Assembly (NCBI RefSeq): GCF_005938105.1
Contig: NZ_VCPE01000021.1
Location: 1 to 64,000, forward strand
Length of the DNA stretch: 64,000 nt
Direction: 5' to 3'
DNA from: Brucella haematophila
GTDB lineage: Bacteria; Pseudomonadota; Alphaproteobacteria; Rhizobiales; Rhizobiaceae
Under the pieces are notes generated by a model. That model searched no databases. It worked only from the letters and a program-made list of their open reading frames with translations, and was not told where the DNA came from. Each line of letters opens with the position of its first letter. Within the stretch, counting starts at the first letter, position 1. Both the position numbers and the translations under genes were made by a program. Of the stretch, positions 14,411 to 23,600 are shown piece after piece.

Positions 14411-15265
14411 ATGTTTGCAGAAACCGTTATTGGCTACATTGATCTTATCGAACACCAACTCCCTGTTCGCAATCTCGGGCGCGAATTAAACGCGTCACTA
14501 CACCTATCATGGCTTTTTCATCAGATTGATCGTGCCGATGATCGGGCCAGACAGAAGCTCGCGGCTCGCGATACGCTGCTGCGGTGGGCGATCTGGAACG
14601 AAGGCGAGAAAATTTTCGGACTGATCGAAGAAGCATCAGCGCGTGCGAGGATTTCCGATAATACTGAACCGGCACGTACAATGCCGATCACTCGTGATAC
14701 GCTTAATCACGTCATCGAATCCGTTGCGTCAAAATCTGCCCCGGCCAGAAACGGCATTGAGATTGCCGCCGCCGCACTTCCGGCGAGACCGTATGCGTTT
14801 GATTTGCTGCATTATGATGCAGAGAAGAAACGGCTGCTGATGTTGAGCATGGCCTATGGCATCAGCGCGCACAAAGACATGTTGGATCAATGGCGTAATG
14901 AGGTGTCGACCATGCCATCTGTGTGGTCTCGTCTAGCACCACAGTACTACGGGATTGACATAGATCAATGCGAATGGGCGCTGATCGATCCGCTACTTAA
15001 TGCAAGTCAAGCCGAAGCCGGGATCTGGTCACTGGCTGATCTTGATCGTCTGATCGGAAAGGTTGGAATTGCGGAGAAAGTTTTACGTGTTCAGGAGGCG
15101 CTCAGAGAAGAACTCATCGTAGGGCTCGGCGACACATTCGCGAAGACCGAAGACGAGCAAGCGCAGTTCATCGATGAGGAGATTATAAGGATTGCACTCG
15201 AAGCGCTCGACAGCGTGGCTGTACCGCAAGTTCAAATCCTGAAGCCCGAAAACGCGTCGCGTTAA
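14411..15265 (+). CDS. Hypothetical protein, first large gene of the FtsH-like operon
   Basis: The start chosen is ATG 14411, directly after AAGGAGGACTT, a near-perfect ribosome site; the frame is open further upstream. The product of 284 residues is soluble, with no membrane segment or signal peptide. It begins MFAETVIGYIDLIEHQLPVR and is largely helical, acidic toward the C-terminus (KTEDEQAQFIDEEIIRIALEALDS). I recognise no family motif. It precedes the AAA+ gene by about 150 bases on the same strand, so it is probably co-transcribed and could be an adaptor, substrate or regulator of the protease. Confidence 0.75.
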   Translation: MFAETVIGYIDLIEHQLPVRNLGRELNASLHLSWLFHQIDRADDRARQKLAARDTLLRWAIWNEGEKIFGLIEEASARARISDNTEPARTMPITRDTLNHVIESVASKSAPARNGIEIAAAALPARPYAFDLLHYDAEKKRLLMLSMAYGISAHKDMLDQWRNEVSTMPSVWSRLAPQYYGIDIDQCEWALIDPLLNASQAEAGIWSLADLDRLIGKVGIAEKVLRVQEALREELIVGLGDTFAKTEDEQAQFIDEEIIRIALEALDSVAVPQVQILKPENASR

Positions 15266-15413
15266 CCAGACGTAGCCCGAGTATTTCCGGATCAGGTTCA
15301 GTCACTGGAAACGCTCTGTCTCTTTATTTTACGCAGATCCTGTTCCAAAATCGGTTCCCGCTTTTCGGGATGCGCTCTGGAATTCACTCTCCTTATATCT
15401 ATGAGGTCACTTC

Positions 15414-17273
15414 ATGACCACTTCACCACCCGGCGCGAGCCGGCTTGGGCAGCATCTGCTTGCCCGCCTGAAACATGCTGCCTATCGCGATTTGCGCCAG
15501 GTGTTCTGCGAACTCGATCTTCTGTCTCACACCGAAGTCGACGTCGATGGATTTTTCGCGATGCGCTTCAATATGCCGGAACAGACTTCTGATCCCGGCG
15601 ACGAAAACCGACCAGTACTCCCTCTGACCGGTCATCCAGTTCATGATCTGCGTGCATTGAACGCTCATCTCGGTGCCGGCTTTGATCTGGACGCTTCTGG
15701 CGTAAAACGCCAGTTCGCTCTCTCGCTGCCGTTTCCAAAGTCCTTGCCTGACATAGATCATCATCCGGTCGAGCGACCATATCTTTTGAAACTCCTACGC
15801 TGCTTTCGTGCCGAGCCGGACATTGGCGATATCGCAGTCTGTCATCTGCTGGCACGGGCTCTGGAGGAGGGGAGTTTCGGGCAAAACCACTTGATGGAGC
15901 TTTTACGCAGACGATCCGGGCTTGTCATTATACGCACCGATATCGAAGGCTTCGAAGATATTCTGCTTCGGATGTTGAGTGAACAGCGGCTTTATCGCGG
16001 GCATGTTGTAGCGCGACCTCTCGAGCATTGGGGAACGACAACAATCCGGCAGTTAAAGCGGACAAGGGGCCGCCTCCGTCCGGCAGATGTCATTATCAAT
16101 ACTATCGATGCTGACGGATTTGAGAAACTGGCACTGATTGACGAAGACAGCATTGGGGATGCACTGTCACGCGGCGAATGGCTTCTTGGTATCGTTGATA
16201 TGCAATACGAGATTCCGGCCGGGCTGAAAGTGGTGGCAGATATTGTCTTCGACACCGGCGCCCTTGACGGCGCACTTCTCAACAGGCTGCTCGATACGGT
16301 GACTGCACACGATGCCGACACCGTTTTTCCAGAGGAGTTCACACTCGGTTCATTACGAGAGTTGAGACACTCGTTCAGGGAGGCGGACACACGGCAGGAA
16401 ACCTTCGCTTATCTGCTGGCCCAGTGGGGGCTGGAGGGGAGAAAGCAGGCACATCCGGTGCAGGAGCAGAAGCAAAAGCAGAAAGAAGCAGATAAAAAGA
16501 AGGATAAGACCGATGACAAAAACCCGTTCTCGACAGGAGAACGCGGTCGACATGGCAGAAAGATTGTTTCCGACAGTCGATTGATTGAACCTGAAGCGCT
16601 CGATGATGACTTCAGTGACGTCGGTTCCGCAGAGAGCGCCATACGTCGAACATCAACTCTATGCGTGGAAAACCTGTCAGGCTATGGCGAGGCGGTGGAT
16701 TGGGCGCTGGCGCTCAAGGAAGACCTTGCATTGTGGACGTCAGGATCGCTCGTCTGGTCTGATATCAGCACTCGGCTGCTTCTGTCTGGCCCACCTGGCA
16801 CCGGCAAGACCACTTTTGCACGGGCGCTGTGTAACAGCCTGCGCATTCCTGTCCTTGCGACTTCTATCGCGACATGGCTTCGGATGGGCCATCTTGGTGA
16901 TGTGTTGCTGCGCATGAAGAGTGCTTTTGAGGAAGCGGCGTCTCATGCCCCGGTCATCCTGTTTATTGACGAGATCGACAGCATCGGGCGACGACAGGAT
17001 CCGTCCCGCGATTATGCGGATTACTGGAATGCTGTCGTCAATCAACTGCTCGAATTGATGGATGGTGCCGTTAGACAGGAAGGCATCGTCATTGTGGGTG
17101 CGACCAATAGGTCTGACGATATTGATGAGGCATTGTTACGGTCTGGACGGCTGGAAACCCATGTCCGGATCCCGAAACCTGACACGGATGCACTGACCGG
17201 CATTCTCGCACATCATCTGGGCGCTGATCTCGATGCTGTGCTGCAAACACGACAGGCGGAGCAACAGCGATGA
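15414..17273 (+). CDS. AAA+ ATPase, FtsH-like, with long soluble N-terminal region
   Basis: A 619-residue protein. Residues 1-350 are a novel soluble region with no membrane helix, unlike FtsH. Residues 358-385 are a highly charged linker (EQKQKQKEADKKKDKTDDKN). The AAA+ module follows: Walker A GPPGTGKTT near 459, Walker B LFIDEID near 517, sensor 1 GATNRSDDIDEAL and an arginine finger in RSGRLETHV near 577. The FtsH pore-loop aromatic (FVG) is not conserved; the region reads LRMGHLGD. The frame stops before the AAA lid, which is encoded by the next gene (ATGA overlap at 17270). It probably forms a hexamer that feeds the M41 peptidase. Confidence 0.85.
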   Translation: MTTSPPGASRLGQHLLARLKHAAYRDLRQVFCELDLLSHTEVDVDGFFAMRFNMPEQTSDPGDENRPVLPLTGHPVHDLRALNAHLGAGFDLDASGVKRQFALSLPFPKSLPDIDHHPVERPYLLKLLRCFRAEPDIGDIAVCHLLARALEEGSFGQNHLMELLRRRSGLVIIRTDIEGFEDILLRMLSEQRLYRGHVVARPLEHWGTTTIRQLKRTRGRLRPADVIINTIDADGFEKLALIDEDSIGDALSRGEWLLGIVDMQYEIPAGLKVVADIVFDTGALDGALLNRLLDTVTAHDADTVFPEEFTLGSLRELRHSFREADTRQETFAYLLAQWGLEGRKQAHPVQEQKQKQKEADKKKDKTDDKNPFSTGERGRHGRKIVSDSRLIEPEALDDDFSDVGSAESAIRRTSTLCVENLSGYGEAVDWALALKEDLALWTSGSLVWSDISTRLLLSGPPGTGKTTFARALCNSLRIPVLATSIATWLRMGHLGDVLLRMKSAFEEAASHAPVILFIDEIDSIGRRQDPSRDYADYWNAVVNQLLELMDGAVRQEGIVIVGATNRSDDIDEALLRSGRLETHVRIPKPDTDALTGILAHHLGADLDAVLQTRQAEQQR

Positions 17274-18088
17274 CGGGTGGCAAACCAGATGAAGGTATCA
17301 GGCGTTCGCGCGACCTGCGTCCTCTGGCGCTGAAGGCACAGGGCATGACCGGGGCCGATATCGAGCGGATTGTCCGTCAGGCTCGCCAGCAGGCACGCCG
17401 CGAGAAGCGTCGGCTTACCTGGACAGATATTGAAAAGGGCATATCCGGCAATCGCAGATCAATTCTGCCGGAGGAACGCTGGCGCATGGCGGTGCATGAG
17501 GCGGGTCATGCCGTCATTCGACATATATTGCAAGTCGGTCATCCACTGACGCTCAGCATTGAAGAACAGGTGGGGGTCGGGTTTGCAACGGAGCGTCGCA
17601 AGCTTGTTCCGCTGGAAAAGGATTGCGAAGATAAACTTGCCGTGATGCTGGCGGGAAGGGCAGCGGAAGAGCTTGTCCTGGGGAATGTCTCTGTCGGCTC
17701 CGGGATGCAGCCGGGTAGCGATCTCGCGAATGCAACCGATCTGGCACTCGCAATGGAAACGACGTACGGCTTTTCCAAAGAACGGTCATTGCTGTTTTGC
17801 GACGGCCTGACACGAGGAGAACTGATCCATGCAAACCATCCCGTAACGAACCGTGTCAATGCGCGGATGCAAAAAGCCTACGACATTGCCCGTCACGGGC
17901 TTATCCGTTACGCGGTGGCACACACGACGCTTTCCAAAATACTACTCGAACATGGCGTTCTAGAAGGCGAAACCGTCACCGCCATTCTTGACGATGCCAT
18001 CCGGCAACAGGATCAGCAGGGTAGTCATGTTTCGGTGAGCGCAGCAGATAACAACTCTAAGGACACGAACGCACCCGGTCCGACCTGA
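17270..18088 (+). CDS. M41-type zinc peptidase subunit with AAA lid
   Basis: A 272-residue protein. Residues 20-60 look like the AAA lid (GMTGADIERIVRQARQQARR). The M41 peptidase domain then has HEAGH at 76-80 and, in SGMQPGSDLANATDLALAME, Asp151 at the position of the third zinc ligand of FtsH. The C-terminal helices (NRVNARMQKAYDIARHGLI) match the FtsH protease fold. It starts inside the stop of the AAA gene in a different frame. Either the protease is naturally split and translationally coupled, or a frameshift separated a formerly single gene. The intact frames and the new ATG favour a functional pair. Confidence 0.85.
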   Translation: MTGGKPDEGIRRSRDLRPLALKAQGMTGADIERIVRQARQQARREKRRLTWTDIEKGISGNRRSILPEERWRMAVHEAGHAVIRHILQVGHPLTLSIEEQVGVGFATERRKLVPLEKDCEDKLAVMLAGRAAEELVLGNVSVGSGMQPGSDLANATDLALAMETTYGFSKERSLLFCDGLTRGELIHANHPVTNRVNARMQKAYDIARHGLIRYAVAHTTLSKILLEHGVLEGETVTAILDDAIRQQDQQGSHVSVSAADNNSKDTNAPGPT

Positions 18089-18201
18089 ACAGCCGTTCCA
18101 GACTGACGCCCAGCCCAACCGACAATCTGAATTCATTCCAAAAACGCGCTCGCAAACGCGGGCACGAACGATCCCGCATATCCAGACGAAAGGAAGATGT
18201 C

Positions 18202-18546
18202 ATGGCTATTGTTCACAACGATGGTAAATTCGACCGGGAAAGACTTGCAGCAGAAATCAAGGCCCTCAAGGCGCTTGTTCATGATCTCGAACGCTTGCTC
18301 AATGGAGAGCATCCAGACCCCAAGGAACTGGCGGAAGCGCCATTGATCAACAACTGGGATTTTGATCGTCGGAACACAACATGCCTTGTGGGCACATTCC
18401 TGGGTCATCCGCGTCTGGGACGTATCGTGCCAAATGGCATTACCTCCGAACTCTGGTACGTAAACCCGGACGCAGGATATGCGCGTACATTCAGTCGCTT
18501 CTACCGTCTCGGTAAACCGGCCCGTTTTCGGGACGGCAATCGTTGA
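18202..18546 (+). CDS. Hypothetical 114-residue protein (short plasmid-type family)
   Basis: ATG 18202 follows AAAGGAAGATGTC. The N-terminal helix (RERLAAEIKALKALVHDLERLL) is followed by GEHPDPKELAEAPLINNWDF and a C-terminal half rich in aromatics (CLVGTFLGHPRLG, TSELWYVNPDAGYARTFSRFYRLG). I recall similar short proteins on other Hyphomicrobiales plasmids (DUF6634-like), but cannot confirm it. It is probably the last gene of the protease operon, 113 bases after the M41 gene. No function is known. Confidence 0.65.
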   Translation: MAIVHNDGKFDRERLAAEIKALKALVHDLERLLNGEHPDPKELAEAPLINNWDFDRRNTTCLVGTFLGHPRLGRIVPNGITSELWYVNPDAGYARTFSRFYRLGKPARFRDGNR

Positions 18547-18893
18547 GGCTGATCTACAAGAACAGAGCGGAAGCCTATCGGGAGAGTGAATAAGGGCAGG
18601 ACTTTGTAGCCGGGCAGGGAGGAACGAACCGACCCGCCTGACGGCCATATTTTTTGCGTCAGTTGGGAACCATGGATTTGAGCTGCCGCTCGCTGAAAAG
18701 CCAGTCATTGTGTTTTCCAGTAACGATGGCTGCACCGTTACGCGTTCTGAAGAAGTCAAATCACCCGGAATGAAATAGTCGGCCAGTTGTGAAAACGCGT
18801 GGCGTACGTTGAACGGCCTTGAGTATCGCCCTGTCAAAGCAGTTGCAAGTGGACCAGGCAACCAGCTGCATCGATCCTGCGGATTTTGTTCAC
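18547..18893. other. Intergenic stretch, no gene supported
   Basis: A long minus-strand open frame covers this stretch and runs through the gene at 18202. It lacks family motifs and a ribosome-binding site and is most likely the antisense shadow. No repeats or RNA genes are recognised. Confidence 0.45.
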
Positions 18894-18922
18894 AATTTGG
18901 GAATTCACGAAATTCCCAAATT
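18894..18922. terminator. Hairpin between convergent genes
   Basis: AATTTGGGAATT (18894-18905) and AATTCCCAAATT (18911-18922) pair perfectly over 12 bases around CACGA. It lies 26 bases beyond the stop of the minus-strand gene at 18949 and in the convergent gap after the protease operon. No T-run follows, so terminator is the likely but not proven role. Confidence 0.5.
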
Positions 18923-18948
18923 GATTATTTGCTGACCTTTGGGGGCTG

Positions 18949-19434
18949 TTAGTGTGAAGTTTTCATCTTGCGAGATGAAGCGAAGCGCTGAGCTTCCCGG
19001 TCGATTGATTTTGCTCCCCGTTTTTCGGCTCGATCGATCTTCCGGGCAACATATGCCTTGGCGCTTTCTGTCATGGATCGGGGGACAGGAATACCGTGTT
19101 CTCTCATTTTGCTATGTGCCCATTTTTCAGCCTGCAATTCTTTTACGTGTACTGGTAATTTTGGCCCATCAAAATGAAGGTGCGCGTGTGCGCATTCATG
19201 TAGAAAGACATAAAGGCTTTTGCGAGTAACAGGCCGGGGAGCTTCTATCCGACGTATCTTACCGCCGTATGCAACCCCGGTCAGACGTTTCCTGAATTTT
19301 ACAGTATAACCTTCAGGAACATAGGACATGCCGATTTGGTAGAACCTGTCGGCGGCAGCGCGACGCGCAGCTTGTAATTCCAGGCCTGTCATAGGTTTCA
19401 TGCCAGCGTGGGTGGGTTTATTATCAATCATCAA
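18949..19434 (-). CDS. Zincin-like protein with HExxH motif
   Basis: A 161-residue protein. LYVFLHECAHAHLHF places an HECAH motif at residues 79-83, and VKELQAEKWAHSKM supplies a Glu near residue 103 as candidate third ligand. This resembles the metallopeptidase core of ImmA/IrrE-like proteins, although I see no helix-turn-helix. The C-terminus is basic (KIDRAEKRGAKSIDREAQRF). No signal peptide is present. ATG is at 19434, just before an AT-rich intergenic region. Its relation to the M41 protease operon nearby, convergent on the other side of a hairpin, is unknown. Confidence 0.65.
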   Translation of the reverse strand: MMIDNKPTHAGMKPMTGLELQAARRAAADRFYQIGMSYVPEGYTVKFRKRLTGVAYGGKIRRIEAPRPVTRKSLYVFLHECAHAHLHFDGPKLPVHVKELQAEKWAHSKMREHGIPVPRSMTESAKAYVARKIDRAEKRGAKSIDREAQRFASSRKMKTSH

Positions 19435-19963
19435 ATACTCCTTGTTTTAAAATGACTGAGCATCAGCTAAAAAATGCTGACTTTTAAATTAAAGCATAAA
19501 AATACAATAATATCAAATGGTTGGATGTTCAAAGGTCGCTGAAATGCCTTAAAACAGATATAAATTGCCCTGTTTTAACCCCCTTAAAATTGAAAATAAA
19601 TGACATATTGTCGCACTTCTTCTGAAGAAGGAATACGAACCGTTCAAAGGTCGAGTTGACGAACAAACTGGATCAACGAGCCAGCAATGGCTCGGCGTGA
19701 CCGTACCAGACGAAGCTTGCGGAAACTGTTACCTCAACCTCAGCCTAAACTTCAGCGACGACAACGGTATATGACCGAACCCCGTGCCATGGACTATTAC
19801 CGTCATCTTTTTCCAGCTAACATCATTGCCAAGCAATGTGGCCGTATTTTTGGTTTCCGCCAAGCTCGGTTTTTCAAATTTTTTATCGGCGGCGCATGAC
19901 ATTGTTTGCGCCGGTGGATTATTGGTCTCACAATATGTCTATTGGCTGGTTGGAGATGATAAA
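19435..19963. other. AT-rich intergenic region
   Basis: This stretch is visibly more AT-rich than its surroundings and should hold the promoter of the minus-strand zincin gene. TTCAAAGGTCG occurs twice (near 19528 and 19643). A 70-codon frame from 19687 (MARRDRTRRSLRKLLPQPQP...) has no support beyond being open. Confidence 0.4.
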
Positions 19964-20518
19964 ATGTTAAAAGAAATTCCATGGAACATGTATGGCGAGA
20001 ACGCTCAGGTTCTTGATGAAGCGGACATTCCAGTTTGTGAAGGCTGCGCCTATTTTTGTATCTTGAAATATGAGGGTATCGATCAGCTGATCTCACGGTT
20101 ACGTATTTTCGATCTCGATATGCGGTTTCACTATATGCTCTACGGTCACTTTTCAAAAACTAATGCGATCATCCTTGCTGGTAGCTTACCGTCCGCGCGC
20201 GAAGAGTTCGATGGCGTGCGCTGCCATGTTGGTCAGCTCGAAGTCAGTAGTGGGAGCTTTTATGGAACCGCCCCCATGACCCCGCCTGCAACCAAATACG
20301 CACTAAAAGTGGTGGATCCAGGTAATACGACGCTCGCTCGAAATGAGATGTACACGGTCTGGGGCTTCGGAATCCGTCCTTGTTCCACGCATGAAACTGA
20401 AATCGCCTTGTTTCCAGAAGAGGAAGCGGTGCGTCGGGCGATAGAAATCGTAGCCGAATACGATTGTTCGATCGACGATGAACGGCGTGAAGAAGATCGA
20501 GGACGTTTGGCACCTTGA
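19964..20518 (+). CDS. Hypothetical protein (184 residues)
   Basis: The start chosen is ATG 19964 behind GGAGATGATAAA; the frame is open 60 codons further upstream, but that part looks non-coding. The product is soluble with a cysteine pair near the N-terminus (PVCEGCAYFCIL) and no membrane segment. It has regular strands (RLRIFDLDMRFHYMLYGHF, NAIILAGSLPS, MYTVWGFGIRPCS) and an acidic, charged C-terminus (DDERREEDRGRLAP). I recognise no family. It is AT-richer than flanking metal-transport genes, suggesting separate acquisition. Confidence 0.55.
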   Translation: MLKEIPWNMYGENAQVLDEADIPVCEGCAYFCILKYEGIDQLISRLRIFDLDMRFHYMLYGHFSKTNAIILAGSLPSAREEFDGVRCHVGQLEVSSGSFYGTAPMTPPATKYALKVVDPGNTTLARNEMYTVWGFGIRPCSTHETEIALFPEEEAVRRAIEIVAEYDCSIDDERREEDRGRLAP

Positions 20519-20553
20519 AAAAGGGATGACCGCAACTGGGTATGAGAAAACAT

Positions 20554-20577
20554 ACATCACGGATAAATCCGTGATGT
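20554..20577. terminator. Perfect 11-bp hairpin downstream of the gene ending at 20518
   Basis: ACATCACGGAT and ATCCGTGATGT pair perfectly with a 2-base gap. The site is 36 bases after the stop. There is no T-run, so it might instead be a protein-binding dyad. Confidence 0.45.
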
Positions 20578-20769
20578 CGAAATCAGCAACAACAAGCGGT
20601 AACGACCACTATGTTGTAGGAATTAACAATATACATAATAAAAACAATGTGTTAGCGAAAATCAGATAATATTAATTATGGAACTTTTAATCATTTCGCG
20701 GTTGGCGAATTGCTGCGCTTCTGAGAGCAAATCATTTTCAAGTGGTATGTTTTTTCGGCTTCAATTGCA

Positions 20770-21864
20770 TCAGCCCCCCGCGACACCTAACAACGAGAGA
20801 GCCAGAAAGGTTGCAAATAAGACAAGATGTGTCATGCCCTCAATGGCGTTGGTCTGACCGTCGTTCAAATTTATGGCTGCAGCAATAAGCGTGATGACAA
20901 TCATCACGGTCTGAATAGGAGTCATCGCCATGATAATCGGTTGATCATTGAAAAGCGCGAAGCCCTCAATGACGGGAACGGTGAGGATAACTGTCGACAA
21001 TGATGCTCCCAGTGCAATATTGATCACCACTTGCATGCGATTGGCAAGCGCGGCGCGAAGCGCGGTTAAAAATTCGGGTGCCGCAGACATAATAGCGACT
21101 ACGAGGGCGGCCAATGCTACCGGGGCCCCGATCGCATGAAGTCCGTGCAACAGAAACGCTGACATCACTTCAGATAAAAAACCTATGAGTACAACGCCGA
21201 TGATTAGTACGGCTATAGACGGCGCCAACGGTTCGTATTCGCGGGGCTTCCCGCCCCTCGCTTTCTTTTCCGGGTAGCTGTAGTTGAAAAAATAGCTAGG
21301 CTGTCCAATTTGGTTTCTGAGAAATACCCAGTAGAGCATAGCCATCGCGCCCACTGTGAAAATCGAATAAACGCGCCATTTCTCATGAGGAATAAACTCG
21401 GGTACAACCATCGATATACTCATTGCCGTCAAGATCATAACGCCGTAAGTCTTCCCGGAATCATCGTTATAAGCCTGCTCTCCAAACTTCCATCCGCCAA
21501 GAAGTGCGGCCAGACCCAGTATTCCGTTAATGTCGAGCATGACAGCGGAAAATATTGTGTCCCGTGCAAGCGTGGGCGAGCCGCTGCTTCCGTTCATAAA
21601 AATGAGAAGAATGAGCACCTCGACGCCAACAGCTGACATCGTCAGGACCATCGTCCCATAAGGATCGCCCACTCTAGAAGCAATCGCTTCCGCCCGATGA
21701 GCGACCCGCACAGAGACCACGACGATAGCGATGATGAGACAGAAGGTTGCTATTAATGCACCGGTGGGTCCAGTTGCCAATATTGTCGTTTCAAAAGCAA
21801 ATGCGACAACACCAGTTCCGAATGCCAGTACCAATAAGATTTCCTGCCAAACAACTGAAAACAT
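20770..21864 (-). CDS. Ca2+/H+ antiporter, ChaA/CAX-like
   Basis: A 364-residue integral membrane protein with about eleven hydrophobic segments. Two alpha-repeat signatures of the CaCA superfamily are visible. The first is VRVAHRAEAIASRVGDPYGTMVLTMSAVGVEV in the N-terminal half. The second is IMSAAPEFLTALRAALANRM with VVINIALGASLSTVILTVP in the C-terminal half. A central hydrophilic loop (YSYPEKKARGGKPREYEP) separates them. This matches ChaA-type proton-driven calcium or sodium exporters of the inner membrane. The divergent NRAMP gene lies about 450 bases away, so this stretch handles divalent cations. Confidence 0.88.
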   Translation of the reverse strand: MFSVVWQEILLVLAFGTGVVAFAFETTILATGPTGALIATFCLIIAIVVVSVRVAHRAEAIASRVGDPYGTMVLTMSAVGVEVLILLIFMNGSSGSPTLARDTIFSAVMLDINGILGLAALLGGWKFGEQAYNDDSGKTYGVMILTAMSISMVVPEFIPHEKWRVYSIFTVGAMAMLYWVFLRNQIGQPSYFFNYSYPEKKARGGKPREYEPLAPSIAVLIIGVVLIGFLSEVMSAFLLHGLHAIGAPVALAALVVAIMSAAPEFLTALRAALANRMQVVINIALGASLSTVILTVPVIEGFALFNDQPIIMAMTPIQTVMIVITLIAAAINLNDGQTNAIEGMTHLVLFATFLALSLLGVAGG

Positions 21865-22085
21865 ACGATCATCCGATGTGAGCTATGACTTCGCTGCTAT
21901 CCTCAATTCTACCGATTGATCTCCTGATCGCGAAGCGGTGGTATTATAAATAAGGTTTTGTGCGTCCATTCGTTCCAAATGCGTTCATGAAACGTTATCG
22001 GAAGTGTTCGCTCCGGTGAGAGGGGCCACGTTGCTGTAGGTGGTTCAATCGGCCGCCATTTGTTCACGAATAGCCGTTACTGATA

Positions 22086-22310
22086 GTGTTTTCCGGGACC
22101 GTCGAGATCACGCACAACGAAGGTAATGACGCGTCGACCCAGACAGTGAACGCGCAGGATCTCTATTCCTTTCCCGCTGATTCGTGGCGGTCAATCCGCA
22201 ACGCCGGCAGCGATACGGCGAAGCATTGCCAAAAAAATATCCCCCCTTCGGCAACATATTCAGTTCTGCGGAGTTATTTTCACCAAGATAACGACATGGC
22301 AAACAGCTAG
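22086..22310 (+). pseudogene. Cupin-like gene fragment
   Basis: The frame begins FSGTVEITHNEGNDASTQTVNAQDLYSFPADSWRSIRNAGSD, a cupin-type beta-barrel segment. Upstream in this frame no further cupin part or proper start is seen, and downstream the sequence (HCQKNIPPSATYSVLR) departs from the pattern. I interpret it as the internal remnant of a cupin protein gene, truncated at both ends, lying just upstream of the NRAMP gene. Confidence 0.45.
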
Positions 22311-22322
22311 AGGGGATTCTTG

Positions 22323-23573
22323 ATGGGGCTAGCAAAAATGCTTAAGCGGCTCGGACCAGGATTGGTAACAGGCGCTGCCGACGACGATCCGAGCGGAATA
22401 GCGACGTATTCCCAGGCAGGGGCACAGTTCGGTCCAACTTTGATGTGGACCATGACACTTTGTTATCCGTTAATGGTAGCAGTGCAGCTTATCAGCGCAC
22501 AAGTGGGCCGTGTCACCGGCCATGGATTAGGAAAAAGCCTTAAAACGGTTCTGCCCAACAGGTTGGTTCTAGGTTTGATTGCTGTCTTATTCATAGCCAA
22601 CACAATTAATATTGGTGCCAATCTGGCAGCAATGGGAGAAGCAGCCACATTGGTCATCGGTGGCTGGTCTCATATTTATACGCTTCTTTTTGCCTTATTC
22701 TCTCTCCTGCTACAGCTGTTCATTCCTTATCATCGCTATGTTCAATTCCTTAAGTGGTTGACGCTCGTCTTGTTTGCCTACATAGCCCTTCTCTTTATGG
22801 TAAAAACCGATTGGCTTGCAGCGGCGCAAGGCCTTATCATTCCCCGAATTCCTGGGAACGAAGCCGTTACTACGATTGTAGCGATTTTTGGTACGACCAT
22901 CAGTCCATATCTATTCTTCTGGCAGGCGGCGCAAGAAGTCGAAGAGCTTGATCAGAAAGAGGAACGTGAACCACTCAAGCAGAAACGAAGTCAAGCTCCC
23001 GATGCATTGAAACGCATCCGCTGGGATACTTTTGTCGGCATGGCTGTTTCGAATATAGTCGGTCTGGCGATAATCCTCGGCACTGCCGCGACCCTCAATG
23101 CAGCAGGAAAAACGGATATTCAAAGTGCTGCAGATGCTGCAGCAGCGCTGAAACCTGTGGCAGGAAATCTAGCTGCTTTAATATTCAGTCTTGGAATCAT
23201 TGGGACCGGTCTACTAGCAATTCCAGTGCTGGCAGGATCTTCTGCCTATGCTGTCTGTGAAATCGGCGGCTGGAGTGCCAGCCTCGAACATAAGCCGATA
23301 AGAGCGAAAGCCTTTTATGCCGTCATTACGCTCGGCATGGTTCTCGGCCTTGCCATTGATTGGTCTCCCACCAATCCAATGAAGGCGCTCTTCTGGAGCG
23401 CGGTTATCAATGGTATTGCGGCAGTTCCCGTTTTAGTGGGGCTTATGATAGTCGTTTCGAAGCGAGAGATCATGGGCGAATTCGTTGCGAGCCCTGCCCT
23501 CAAATTTTTCGGATGGCTGGCAACGGCGGTGATGAGTGCAGCCGCAATTGGCATGTTAGTGTATCCAGGATAG
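22323..23573 (+). CDS. NRAMP-family divalent metal transporter
   Basis: A 416-residue membrane protein. The N-terminal LGPGLVTGAADDDPSGIATYSQAGAQFG segment carries the TM1 metal-binding DPSG motif of NRAMP proteins. TM6 has the cognate region (ISPYLFFWQAAQEVEEL), though the classical Met of MPH is replaced here (SPYLFFW). About ten to eleven membrane segments follow. ATG 22323 is chosen, with AGGGGA upstream; TTG 22320 is an alternative. The altered TM6 motif places it in an outlying NRAMP-related branch whose substrate could be Mg2+ or Mn2+ and not iron. Confidence 0.85.
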   Translation: MGLAKMLKRLGPGLVTGAADDDPSGIATYSQAGAQFGPTLMWTMTLCYPLMVAVQLISAQVGRVTGHGLGKSLKTVLPNRLVLGLIAVLFIANTINIGANLAAMGEAATLVIGGWSHIYTLLFALFSLLLQLFIPYHRYVQFLKWLTLVLFAYIALLFMVKTDWLAAAQGLIIPRIPGNEAVTTIVAIFGTTISPYLFFWQAAQEVEELDQKEEREPLKQKRSQAPDALKRIRWDTFVGMAVSNIVGLAIILGTAATLNAAGKTDIQSAADAAAALKPVAGNLAALIFSLGIIGTGLLAIPVLAGSSAYAVCEIGGWSASLEHKPIRAKAFYAVITLGMVLGLAIDWSPTNPMKALFWSAVINGIAAVPVLVGLMIVVSKREIMGEFVASPALKFFGWLATAVMSAAAIGMLVYPG

Positions 23574-23600
23574 CGACCGTGAAAAACTAAGTATTTCGAT

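Noticed and set aside
15423-16917. Several long open frames opposite the AAA+ gene
   Set aside because: High-GC shadow frames; AAA+ motifs lie on the plus strand.
18133-18861. Minus-strand ORF of 242 codons
   Set aside because: It is the antisense of the gene at 18202 with a long tail. It has no family motif or ribosome-binding site.
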